47,118 nucleotides of DNA from Setaria digitata (Eukaryota > Nematoda > Chromadorea > Rhabditida > Setariidae): assembly GCA_003640385.1 (NCBI GenBank), contig RCAB01000470.1, positions 1 through 47,118 on the forward strand, in the 5' to 3' direction. The translations under genes and the position numbers were made by a program. A model generated the notes under the pieces. The model was given only the letters and a program-made list of their open reading frames with translations. It did not search any database and was not told the origin of the DNA. Positions within the stretch are counted from its first letter, which is position 1. Every line of letters starts with the position of its first letter. Positions 25,918 through 36,592 of this stretch are shown in pieces.

Positions 25918-27719
25918 AACTAATATTCTGATTTATTATATCTGGTTGAACTGTAAAAATCTAAAAGAAAAAAGAATGCAATATATGGACAAAAAAAGGA
26001 TGTATAAGGGGAGTAAAACTCTCCATTACACACTTTTCTTTCTGAAACAAAATTAAACATCGTTCATTCAACAACTCAAAAAATAATTTCCGTCTCATGA
26101 GAGCTTATAAGTCACACGCATTTCCATTAAATCAGTAACCTGTTCTCAAAATAATCTAATATGAAAGATTTTGATTTCCAACTACGCATTTTACAGGTCA
26201 TAACATCACTCTCAAAGACCACAACACTAACTAACTAACTCTCAAATATTTGTAAATTCTCTAGAAATCCATCGTGTCATCCACAGGGTAAGGGTAGGCA
26301 CAAAAGCTTGGTTGGGGAAAAATTTGTTGACCCTGCCAAGAACTAGGAGAAAGTGACAAAACTACGAATTCTCCAGTACGATATCCTGAGAAATCCCAGA
26401 AATCCCAGAGTAGTATGTAGTATCGAGGTAAAAAAAAGAAGCAAATATGGCAATAAAGAAGCCAGTGCGCCACAACCTACCGCAGGAACAACCCATCGTA
26501 AATCGTGCCCCGGCCTAAGCGATAAAAACATGACTCGGCCCTCGGGGATAATTCAAAAATGCAGTGGGAATCCTGAATTTCCCTAAACTGCTATATATAT
26601 GATATTTATTATATATATATAATATTCGTTCTATATATATGTAATATTTTTTTCCCATCCTGAAGAGAAGGAAAAACTAACAGATAATTAGAAATACTTC
26701 TAATTTTTATGAATTTTGATAAGCACAAACTTTTCCCTTATTAATTTAATGAAATTCTTTCGTTGCATGTTCAAAGAAAAAGGAAACATATTTCATAAAT
26801 TTACAAGCATAAATATGTGTCATTGAGGGAGTGTAGGTTAAAGTCATATTTCAGTGCTATTATTTGTTGGATATGTGGAAATTAATATGGTAATAGCAAA
26901 AAATGCATCAATATCTGAGAATATATAATTATTACAGGAAAAATTAACACATTTATGCACAGCTAACGACGCTTCAGGAGCAGATACCGTATATCGAGTG
27001 AACAAAGCAGAAGCGAAGAAATATTCTAGGAGCTATCGCAATTTGAGCACAAACCTGCCAATGAGACAATTCAAGTGTGCAACTAGGTGGTTTCAATCTT
27101 TTGTCTCCTTCGTTAATTGCTTGGTTAATTAACTGGCTGGCTAAAAATAGCGTTATATTTTCTCACTCTCTTGTGGTGTCTCGTACTCCCTATCAGCTTG
27201 CATCATATCTGTCTCTCTTGTCCTTTTCTAGCAACACTACTCTCGTATGCTGACCACAAATTATGAGCTCCCCTAGAAAGTCTGGAAACTATTCTACCTA
27301 TTTGTAAATTATAGTAAAAGCTATTTGCTTTAATTGATACTATATATGTGCTTCCCTAATTACTCGAAATGAATCTTAGTTTAGCTAGAATTCATTAAGT
27401 TGCAATATTACCTTAAATAGCAAGACTTTTTCTCCCTATATTTGGAAAAGATATCAACTTGAAATTCATTGAATCTTGTACTGCGTTTTTTGGTGGTCGA
27501 AATTGATAACAAATCTATTAAATTTCTACCAATTCATTAATTTATTTGCTCCATGAAAGTCTTTAAGTTTTAGTATATTTCGCTTATTTGTCGTACAAGT
27601 AAATTCATCAATTCTCACTGCTTGTTTGCTTTTTTGTTTCAATCCAAATTACAGGAAATATTAATTCTGGTATATTTGAATTCTCGACATTCATTGGGGA
27701 TGAATCGCATAGCACACGG
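25918..27719. other. Divergent spacer and probable promoters of eIF4A3 and the kaptin operon
   Basis: Transcription diverges from this 1.8-kb stretch. It contains a GC-richer island at about 26255-26590 (see the candidate small gene), an AT-dinucleotide tract near 26590-26645, and an open frame of 65 codons at 26938-27132 directly after a TTACAG acceptor that I could not join to any neighbour in phase. It also contains pyrimidine-rich DNA near 27170-27240. The acceptor at 27654-27655 may take a spliced leader for the small gene that follows. Confidence 0.5.
26261..26496 (-). CDS. Candidate 46-residue small protein, two exons
   Basis: Exon 1 (26496-26481) reads ATG GGT TGT TCC TGC G before a GTAGGT donor. 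A 95-base intron ends in TTTCTCAG, and exon 2 (26385-26261) continues to a TAG. The product starts MGCSCGYRTGEF and ends YPYPVDDTMDF. Gly2 with nearby Cys residues is a typical N-myristoylation and palmitoylation start, hinting at membrane attachment. The stretch is richer in GC than its surroundings, and exon 2 uses varied codons unlike chance AT-rich frames. I do not recognise the family. Other splice phases put short frames with earlier ATGs in the same bases, so the frame is uncertain. It lies about 345 bp upstream of eIF4A3 on the same strand, a spacing compatible with a nematode operon. It could instead be the eIF4A3 promoter or a non-coding RNA. Confidence 0.3.
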
Positions 27720-29009
27720 ATGGATGTAAGCGAGCGAATTCCCAAAATAGAAGTTGATGAGGATTATATTAGAACTTTAGGTGAATTAAGTCGTTTTCTC
27801 AATTTTACTGCTTAATAGATTTCGGCTATCCGTCATGTGGTTCAGGAAAAGGTATTATACATGAGTTTACGTACATGGGTGTATATGTATTTAAATTATT
27901 TGCAGAATGCAAATTGAAGAAGATACGAAAAAATGGAACACAGTTAAATTCTAAAGATATATTAAATGATTTGGAAACTCATCGTGAGGATAGGGTTAGT
28001 ATCTTTGGTCCATTGGATTTGGGAGTTTGGAATTCCGGTTCCTCGGAAGAGTGTCATGATAATATTTTGGTATATCTTTGATGTTGAAATGTACCGGAAT
28101 GATAGATGTATGAAAGTGAAAAGCAACTGCAGTCATATTGAAGTGAAGGTAGTATTTATTGAATAAAAGTGAATTAAGAGAGAAAAAAAAAAACTTTCGG
28201 TTCACTGCAGTGAAAAAGTTCAACCATTGAGTAGTTGAAGTATATTATTACTATTATTTTCTGAATTAAATATTAACTTTTACTCTGCTTCTACTTCCTT
28301 CTTTTTTATCTTTCAGCTTTTCCATTTAATAACGAAATCGGATCATTGCTTCGAAGATAATTTTATTGATCAGCCACTTGAAGTTTCATATTTACGACGC
28401 AAATTGGCACCACAGACGGTTGCTGTTGATCTGAGTGAATTGAGTGCATTACTTGAAGCTGATCATTTGCAGTTGGCAAATTTGGAACTGGATCAAGAAG
28501 TAGCTGTAGCAACAATAGCGACCGAAAATACTGTCAAAGATTCTGAAACAGTTAGCTTTATTCTGTTATTTATATTATGGCTGAGGAATTAAAATATCTT
28601 AATTGTTGAAGTAGTATGATAAGTTTGTTTGAACAGTAACTAGCCACGGCATTAGTTTTAAATGATGTTAGAAAACTTTGGAACTTTTTTTTTTATTTTT
28701 GATTTGTTAAGGATTTTCAATAGCTTCATTGCAAAATACAGCACTCATCATATTGTTCACCAACACTAACTACGTTACTAACTACGTAGTAGATTTGGTT
28801 TTTATTAACAAAAATTTGAGAAACTGTGTTTTGTGTAAAAAATTCTTTTAATAAAATTCTTTACTTCTTTTAAGTAAAAAATTCTTTTAATTCTGTGGTT
28901 TTCAATTCCTCCAGTCCATTTATGAAAAAGAATTTCCTTTTTCTTTCAGATTACATATCAGGAACACAAATGTTTAACGGATGAAAAAAAAGTGGATTAT
29001 AAGCAGTAA
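27720..29009 (+). CDS. Small unrecognised protein, first gene of a probable operon
   Basis: Exons 27720-27780, 27906-27994, 28317-28550 and 28950-29009 join in phase to 147 residues. The start MDVSERIPKIEVDED follows an acceptor (27654-27655) by 64 bases. The protein is acidic and probably helical, with a basic patch KLKKIRKN near residue 23, a segment SYLRRKLAPQ, and a Leu/Asp/Glu-rich helix (DLSELSALLEADH) suggestive of a coiled coil. No membrane segment or signal peptide is visible, and I do not recognise the family. The 3' end has two readings. With the GTTAGC donor at 28551 the gene ends at 29009, two bases before the kaptin ATG. With that intron retained it stops at 28592 after a hydrophobic tail, which leaves a normal operon gap. 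Sharing a transcript with the kaptin-like gene could mean a related role, but that is only inference. Confidence 0.65.
28850..28855 (+). terminator. Possible poly(A) signal of the upstream operon gene
   Basis: AATAAA lies 95 bases before the acceptor at 28948-28949. In nematode operons, cleavage of the upstream mRNA about 100 bases before the trans-splice site is usual. The hexamer is common by chance in DNA this AT-rich. Confidence 0.25.
28948..28949 (+). promoter_or_regulatory. Acceptor used by the small gene's last exon and/or by spliced leader for kaptin
   Basis: TTTTTCTTTCAG, ending at 28949, is the only strong acceptor close to the kaptin ATG (29012). It must serve either as the cis acceptor of the small gene's last exon, as the trans-splice acceptor giving kaptin a 62-base 5' UTR, or as both. 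Confidence 0.6.
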
Positions 29010-29011
29010 AG

Positions 29012-31425
29012 ATGAAATGGAAAGAGAAAAGCTTTATTCCTGTTTCATATTGCAACACATATAGTTTACATCAATTATCAAGTAAATTTCTTTCGTTTCA
29101 TGTTCTTTCTTTTTTTTTTTTGTGGGGAGGGGAGGGGGAGGAGGGAAAATGACAGAGTTTCTGAAAAGATCTCCATTTCTTTTGTTTTTTCCGAGATTCA
29201 TTTAACTTTCTAAATAATTAATCAAGTTAAGAAGTTTATGGTCATTTATCGTAAGTTTTTTTTGTTGTACTAAGTGAATCTTGTATCAAACTGTTCACTT
29301 CTTTTTCCCTTATTTACGGTTAATTAAAACTTTCCAGATAATAGTGTTATCTGCGTTACATTATCCGGAAAGGTACATTGGATGAATGATGCGGAACCAG
29401 TAGATTTACTTGCGTTATTGAACGAATATTTGGATGATAATGAAAATTTGGAAATTGTTGCGACAGATTGTGCGAGGAAAAATGACAGTGATGCTATAGC
29501 CTTCCTTGTTACTTGGTTTGTTTCTCTTTCAGTCCTTTAACATATTTTTTTGCAGAAATTATTATTTTTGATATTATTTATATTTTCTTTTCTTGTCAGT
29601 TGGGTATTATTTGATCAGTTCTGGATGCCGAAGCGTTATTTTGCTGCAATGTTCAAAGCAACGACTGATTACAAATTTATATTGAGTACGTTACCATCAA
29701 TCGATTATACATTAAGACTTAATTAGGAAAAGATTTTTCATATCATATCTTATTATTGTTCATTTTTTCTAGATCTGAATTTTGGCTATTAGATGGTTTC
29801 CTTTCTCTTTTCATTCACCCTACTTTCTACTTCATATTTGTCTTTTTTCATTACTATTTTTCTTTACACATAAGGATTTATGTGTTTTAATTTTTTTTCA
29901 TATTTTATTTTTTTCAGATTATAAACTTGAACTTGATCATGTACCGTCGTACACTCGAGTAACGGCTGAAGCAGCTGTTGCCAGCAATCGTCATTGTTGG
30001 CTTATATTTACCGCTTCACGGGCTGCCCGTCTATTTGTTGTTCAGGTTATTAGTAAATGAATAATCACGTAATTTTCTATACACTGTTAGGATTTCGAAA
30101 AAATTTATTTGAAAGAAATTCGAGTTTCAGCCCATATCACTTGTGGTTGAAGAGATTGAGTCAATTGGTGATATCTATCCGGGATTAGATTTGGGCGATC
30201 TGCCAGGTTCTGCCATCCGGTAGTTATTTTTATCTTTATCTTTTCGATGATAAAAGTTAATAATAGTAACAATAACAATAATAATAATAATAAGTAATAA
30301 TAATAACAATAATAATAATAATAATTAATAATAATAACAATAATAATAGTAATAAACAAGTAACAACAATAACAATAAATAATAATAAAGTTTTAAGGTT
30401 AAAACTGATGTCCAGGTAATCTTGCTGAAATCAAAATCCTTTTGCAGATCACATTGTCTTCAGACATCAGCTTATCGATGGTCTGTACTTGGTTTTGATA
30501 CAGGCTATGTCATTGCAACAGCATTATCTATGCGAACAAACTTCATAGAGGATAGGTATTATTCATTATCTTGTAATAATTCGCTTTTCTTTCGCTCTCT
30601 TGTTTCTTCCATGCTAACGGACAATCTCGTTCATGCGACTGGCATAACTTTTCTTCATGTGTTGTAATAATTTTCAGAAGCAAATTGAAATTTTCTGGTG
30701 CCATATCAGTTTTATTAATTTTGCAACACGCTGGTCGAGAAGATAAAATTTCGGTATTAATATCTTCAACTCTTGGACCAGCAGCTGTGTGGACATTATC
30801 TTTATCTTTAGACAGAAGTCATTTTGAGTGGAAAAAGGTAAACGTATTGGAGGATACACGTGGTCATGATGCTGTTATTTGTTCCGCATCTTGTCAACAG
30901 TTGATTGCCATCGGAACCTATGGTGGTGTAAGTTTTATTAAGTCTCTATCGTTTATAATTTCAATTATTTAAAGGAAAATTCTCTGTACAAGTTAATACT
31001 CTTCCGCATGAGTCTAGCCATAATCTTCTCTCCTGAATTGTAAATAGTCTTATATAGCTTTAAATGGAAATAATTTTTTTTTTTAATCCAAATAACTTAC
31101 TCGAACTGCATAAATTTTAGAGGAATGCTTCATTATTTACGAAGTATTTTTTTTAAAACTATTTTAATGTTATCGTGTTTTTTGAATTTTCTCAGTCACT
31201 AAATTTTATTCCAGTTCACTTTCACGACTGTTAATTTGATTTCAGTTCATTTTGGTATACAAAAGAATAGATCTCTTATCTGATGACCCATACCCAGCAT
31301 CATCGTCGATTATTGAAATGCATGTACCAGTAGTATCGATGATTTTTCTAAGAGATGATATTCTAGCGGTTTTGACGACAAATGGTTTGCACACTGTTGA
31401 GCGACACGAGCTGGATATAAAGTAG
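29012..31425 (+). CDS. KPTN: Kaptin-like protein, KICSTOR-type beta-propeller (8 exons)
   Basis: Exons 29012-29081, 29338-29515, 29600-29685, 29918-30045, 30131-30219, 30448-30555, 30678-30927 and 31246-31425 join in phase to 362 residues. Human kaptin is about 436. Matches to kaptin in order: SYCNTYSLHQLS at the N-terminus, VICVTLSGKVHW, LEIVATD, WLIFTASRAARLFVV, WSVLGFDTGYV, then SVLISSTLGPAAVW, DAVICSA, IAIGTYGG-FILVYK and LAVLTTNGLHTVERH. These keep the family's propeller blade pattern, although identity looks low. In mammals KPTN joins ITFG2, C12orf66 and SZT2 in KICSTOR, which holds GATOR1 at lysosomes and restrains TORC1 when amino acids are scarce. Kaptin was first described as an actin-associated protein. 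An in-frame stop lies four codons upstream of the chosen ATG, so this is the first possible Met. The call rests on remembered family similarity. Confidence 0.7.
29124..29145 (+). other. G-quadruplex-capable G tract in kaptin intron 1
   Basis: Four G runs (29124-29127, 29129-29132, 29134-29138, 29143-29145) are separated by loops of 1, 1 and 4 bases on the sense strand, directly after a T run. It is the strongest G tract I noticed in this very AT-rich window. Confidence 0.7.
30258..30390. repeat. (AAT)n-type microsatellite in a kaptin intron
   Basis: Interrupted AAT/AAC/TAA units fill most of the 228-base intron between exons 5 and 6. On the minus strand they give a Tyr/Leu-rich open frame that is only a repeat translation. 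Confidence 0.9.
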
Positions 31426-33879
31426 ATCTTTTCATTATTACTGCTTTATCGGTAATTAGTATTGACATATAAATGACGCAAAGCATTTTTTCTGTTGTCT
31501 CATATTATTGTCAGTTAACTGCATCAAAAAAAAAAAAATAGTAATAATAATTCCTCAAGCTCATTATTACAGCAGATTTTTTGCAAATTATTTTAAATAT
31601 TTTTCATCGAAAATTTGTGAATTAAAATTACTCACTGCAAATCATTTCAAGTTCTTTTTTTTACAACTGTGAATGAATGACTAGATGGAGAAACGCAGTT
31701 GCCTGATAGACAATGCTAAGTCAGTTTTTAACATAAGTTATCATTATTATTAGTGTAAAAGCATCATAATGTTATTGGTATCTTCTTAAGGAATGCGAAA
31801 ATGCAAATCGTTTTAAATGACATTGTTTTTTTTTTTTTTTCTTTCGATAATTTTTGCAGAAGTGCTGAATTGCAAGAAAAGATTTAAAAATTGCTTATTT
31901 AATGTTTAGCTATCAGCATGATAACGGCAGACATATTACACTGTGTACCATTTTAGGAATTGCTTCGGTTTTTTTTTTTTTGTTTTTTTCACTTTGTTTT
32001 AATTGTAATTTCAAATTAAAATACTTTATTTTTATCCTGACCAATGCATCAGAGAAAAAGTCGTGGCATCATTACCCTTAATAAAGTTTTTCAGTTAGTC
32101 ATCTTCCTTTTTTTGTTCAATATTTAGTTAAAAAAGTGTCGACAACTTTCCTGATCCTATCTGTGTGAGTTGTAGGAAAACAATACAAGAAAGGATTTTA
32201 CGAAAGAATTTCCTGAATATGATTTCGAAGCATTAATAGCCAACAGATGTACTGGGTTTTCGTAGGCATATGTAGGAATAGCACATATGTGAGGTTCTGG
32301 AGGCAAATTATTAAAGTTTTTTTTAGAATGAAATATTTCTTAAAAGGTCTTCATTCATACAAAATACACCTAAAAGAACGAAAATAATGGAAATTCTCCC
32401 AGTTTTGGATGGTTTTTCAAGAGTTTCTTTAAGATTTATTAAATCAGACTCATCAGAAAATAAATAAATAAAAGGATGCAAGCAGAAGCATAGCTAAGAT
32501 CAATGCACAACACATTTGTCGATTTTTCGTTTGTTTTCAAACTGTATAATCCCTTTAATTTAAATTTTTTTTTATCTTAATAGGGCTATTTTATCTTGGC
32601 TATTTATTCCAGATAGAAAAAACAGAATTTCAAAGGATGTAAAGAGGAATGAAAAAATCTTATTCCTTACTATCATGATTTCCTTAGTCCACTTCTAGAA
32701 CTATCTGTCTGAAAAAAAAAAAAATGAAACTTTGAGAATACTACTAAATCAGTTGCAAGCAGACGAAGTGGATGATGATGTGAAAAAAAAAAAGGTTGTT
32801 TTTTCTAGTAGGATTCCGGATATGTGCTATTTTTCTCTTCGCCTTTATATCATTCCTGACAGCATTGCTGATAATAACCATTTGTGTTAAACTCTTTTTT
32901 TTTTTTTTTGCTTTTTTACCTCCTAAATGCTTATGTGAAAGTTTGTTTATTCTTCAGATCCTTTTCTTTTTCCTTTTCCCCCTCTTTTGTTTTAATGAGA
33001 ATTAGAGAAATAGCAGTGAGGCATTAAAAAAATGTAGTAGTCTGAAAGAAAGAAATTGAATAATAACAATCCTCCTAAAATCCATTCTGCTCTGATCATG
33101 CATTAAGAATGAGATGCCTTTGAGTAAAATTATATTATTGCTTTAACGAATTTTTACTTCTCTCTAACACATTTCAATAATTTGATAGTTTTAAGTTTTA
33201 GGACAATTTCTGGCCATCAAGAGTTTCTTTTCTTTTTTTTTTTTTTTTTTTTTTCAAAATTTTATTCCGCAAATTAAAGATGGAATTATTTAATTGGCTT
33301 AATCAATCTATTAAATAATTGAAATTGCTTGAAGAATTTTGCTAAATTATTGGGAATAAATGCAAATAATTAAGTGCAGTAAGTACAGTTTATCGAATAA
33401 TTAATGAAATACTTTATAATTCGTAAAAGTTTTCAATTTTTACCGATAAGCGTTACGATGAAGCAATCATTTTGTTAATTCATTAATTAAACGTTACTTA
33501 AATGTGATTCAAACTATTTTCTTGAAAGAAATATTACCGCAAATTATCAGTTTTCTAACCATTTATTTGTTCATTGATTAGACACACCCATTGATTATGA
33601 CAAAATTTTGTTGAGAGATAAAAATTTATCATATAATTTTGCTAAATATTTTAACATAGTTTTTTATAAGGTTCTAGCTTTCAACTGAGCGAATATTTCA
33701 TTTATGCCGTTATTCTTCCTTAAATGCTTCATTTTCCATATCAGTAAATTAGTAAATCTCTTACAAGAAAAAAGTACTAGTTTTCTAACCAAATATTCTA
33801 AATTTAGCTTAAAAGCATCAAAAGAAGTAATTTTTGCCTTCCTTTTTTATAAAAATTGTATGCTAATTAAAAGATTTAA

Positions 33880-34031
33880 AAAAAAAAGACGAAGATTAAT
33901 TTTTAATTTGAAAAATAGTAATTATCAATTTCTATGAATTGCCTGGTCACATTGTCNTAAAAAAAAAAGACGAAGATTAATTTGAAAAATAGTAATTATC
34001 AATTTCTATGAATTGCCTGGTCACATTGTCG
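33880..34031. repeat. Direct duplication around a single N (assembly artefact or two alleles)
   Basis: The segment ending at 33956 recurs after N33957. The copies match except that the first has seven extra bases within its run ATTAATTTTTAATTTG. The indel suggests that two haplotypes were joined end to end. Confidence 0.8.
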
Positions 34032-36550
34032 CCATTTGTAAATGTGTAAGAGATAATGGATAAGGTAGATATTTTAATAGTAAATATAAATAAAAAATTG
34101 ATATTTTTATCTTGAGTTATTACTTCAGGACCGATCGAATGAAAGAAATTAATAAAATGCTAGCAAAAATAAAAAACTGGAAGAGAAAAAGTAAAGGAAA
34201 TTTAAAAAAAAAATTAGTAGGCAAGTCAAAAAATCTAAGAAATAACGGAAAATTCGTGTGTTTGTTTTTTTTTTTTTTTTTTTTTGAAAAGTAACCTTTG
34301 ATGATGATAAATTTTTTTGCATTATTTCACTTACACTTACTAACGGAATTATTATTATGAATGATATTTAACGATTATTCAGTCTGCCTTTCTTCTTTTT
34401 TCCGGAGTATTTTTGATTTTTTTTTCCTGAATTTTGCATATTAAATATATATTTGTAAATAAATCGATTCGATTTCTCAATCAAAACTTTAGAAATAGGG
34501 AACAAAAGGAAAGCTCATAGTTTCCATTTACTCATTTTCTTTTTTCTTTTTTTCACCAAGTTGAAATAAAGTTTGCCATTAATTTATTCCCCTAATACGA
34601 AGTTTTTGAGGTTAGATATATCCAGGTTATAATTATGAGAACAGAAAATGTATGCTATGTTTGGTATAAAAATGTAAAATTTAATTTGAGCAAATTCCTA
34701 CTATTGCTATTTTCAGTATTGCTATAAAATCATCCTTTAATAAATTTTGCTGCACATTACCTAATTTGTAATATAAATGAAATTCATTTGCCAAAAATGA
34801 ATTAGTCCAATTTGAAATTTGAAATGAAAATGAATATATCTACGAAGTTATCAAATGTTGCTCGAACTTCTTATCTATTATTGATTCAAATTTGTTACAT
34901 CATTTGCATGTACCTTTTTTCAATTTCCTTTCTTGTTTTATTTTTTTTTTCAAATCTTATAACTATAGCAATGCATCGAATAACTGTAAGCTAATGAATT
35001 AAATAATAAAATATAGACATGACAATAATTGTAAGTATATCAGATTAATTAAAAGAAATTTATTAAAGTACTATGTTTTTAGGTAAGTAACTACTGTTCT
35101 TTGAATAATGAGTTAAAATAATTATTGAAATATTGATTCCTAGAGGTCCTATGCACATTGTTTTAAAAAAAAAAGGCCAAACAATGAATTTTGTAGAATA
35201 TGCTTCAAACTTCTTCTTTCAAAAAAGAAAAAAAAAAGAATGCAATAATTTCGAGTTACTAAAGTGATAGATGCTGTAGAATTTATTTAAAAAAAGAAAA
35301 AAAAACTAATTGCTTTAAAAATTCTAAAATGAATAATGAAATTTCATTAATTTTAGTGAATTCGATTACTTTTTTTGCTATATAAAAAAAGGTATGTGTT
35401 TATGTATGTATTCATTTAGCGAAACTTATAAATATATTTACACACTACGCATCTATAATTAATAGTATATAAAAATAGATTTTTAAAATATATTAATAAT
35501 AATAGAGCAAGCGAGGGTTAAATATTCGCATAAAATATTTAATAATTTCGAATTTCAGAAAATTTAAAAGTGCGTAAGAATGAAAAAAAAAAACAAAGTT
35601 CTAGATAAATCTAACAACATTTTTTTTTATTCCTTTTTTTTTTAATTTAAAAATATAAATATCGCATAGTAATTTTTCTTATCTCAAGATAAAAAAAATA
35701 TGAATTAAAACCAAATCAAATGGTAACAAAAATTAAATTGTCGTTATTTCAATTATTTTCTTCTCTTTAGTGAAATTAGTACTGAAGAATCATGAGCAAA
35801 TAAAAGCGTAAAATGTTATACGATATGCTTGTTCATACAATATAATATTTAGAATTACTGATATTTTGTTTTGAATTAACTTAATTTAAATTTCCAAACT
35901 GCTTACTATCACAAACTTCGAGTCATGCAATTGTCAATTCTTTAGACATTTAATTTAATTATTTAACTTATTTGGTCCGAAATACTTTTTCAGAGCAGTA
36001 ATTCATTTGAATTAAGTAAACATTTTTGTTCAAAAATTCTTTCTTTTGAATTTAATTAAACCTTTTTTTCTGATGTAGTAATTAATTATAGTTTATGCTT
36101 AAAATAAAAAGATAATCTAACTTTGGTTTATCGAATGTATAAACCAACAACAGGTTATTTTTTTATTTACTATTTTTTTTTTCTTTTTTTGTAAATAGAA
36201 CTAATACGGATGACTTTATTACTAGTATTAATTTTTCGATAACTAACAATCAGAATTGCTAAAATTCGGATATTTAATCAATATCGAATTTAAAAATTTC
36301 AACTAATGTAAAATTTCACGAAAAGTTTTTACCCTATTCCAATTTTTATATACTTTATTTGATGCTCAAACAGAAAATTTTTAATAGATATATAAAGTAA
36401 TAATATGCAATAAAATTAGCCGAAAAGGCCAAGAACTTACAATTTTAATCTTAAAGTCCATAAAAAGAAGGAAACTATTCTTATTTAATTCGCTTAATTT
36501 CGATTCTTTTTTAAGATGATATGTTATGTCGTCATGCCATAAAATGTCGT

Positions 36551-36592
36551 TGCATGACACGACGTGACGTGACATGACATGACATGCAATTC
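36551..36592. repeat. Pentamer repeat TGACA/TGACG
   Basis: About seven units of TGACR (with one CGACG variant) follow one another and end in GACATGCAA. It is GC-richer than its surroundings. Confidence 0.7.

Noticed and set aside
26343..26531. Longer minus-strand frame starting MFLSLRPGHD over the candidate micro-gene
   Set aside because: Read unspliced it crosses a strong donor, intron and acceptor. Spliced at the same sites it stops eight codons later.
30105..30359. Minus-strand frame rich in Tyr and Leu
   Set aside because: It is produced by the AAT microsatellite in a kaptin intron and overlaps a real exon on the other strand.
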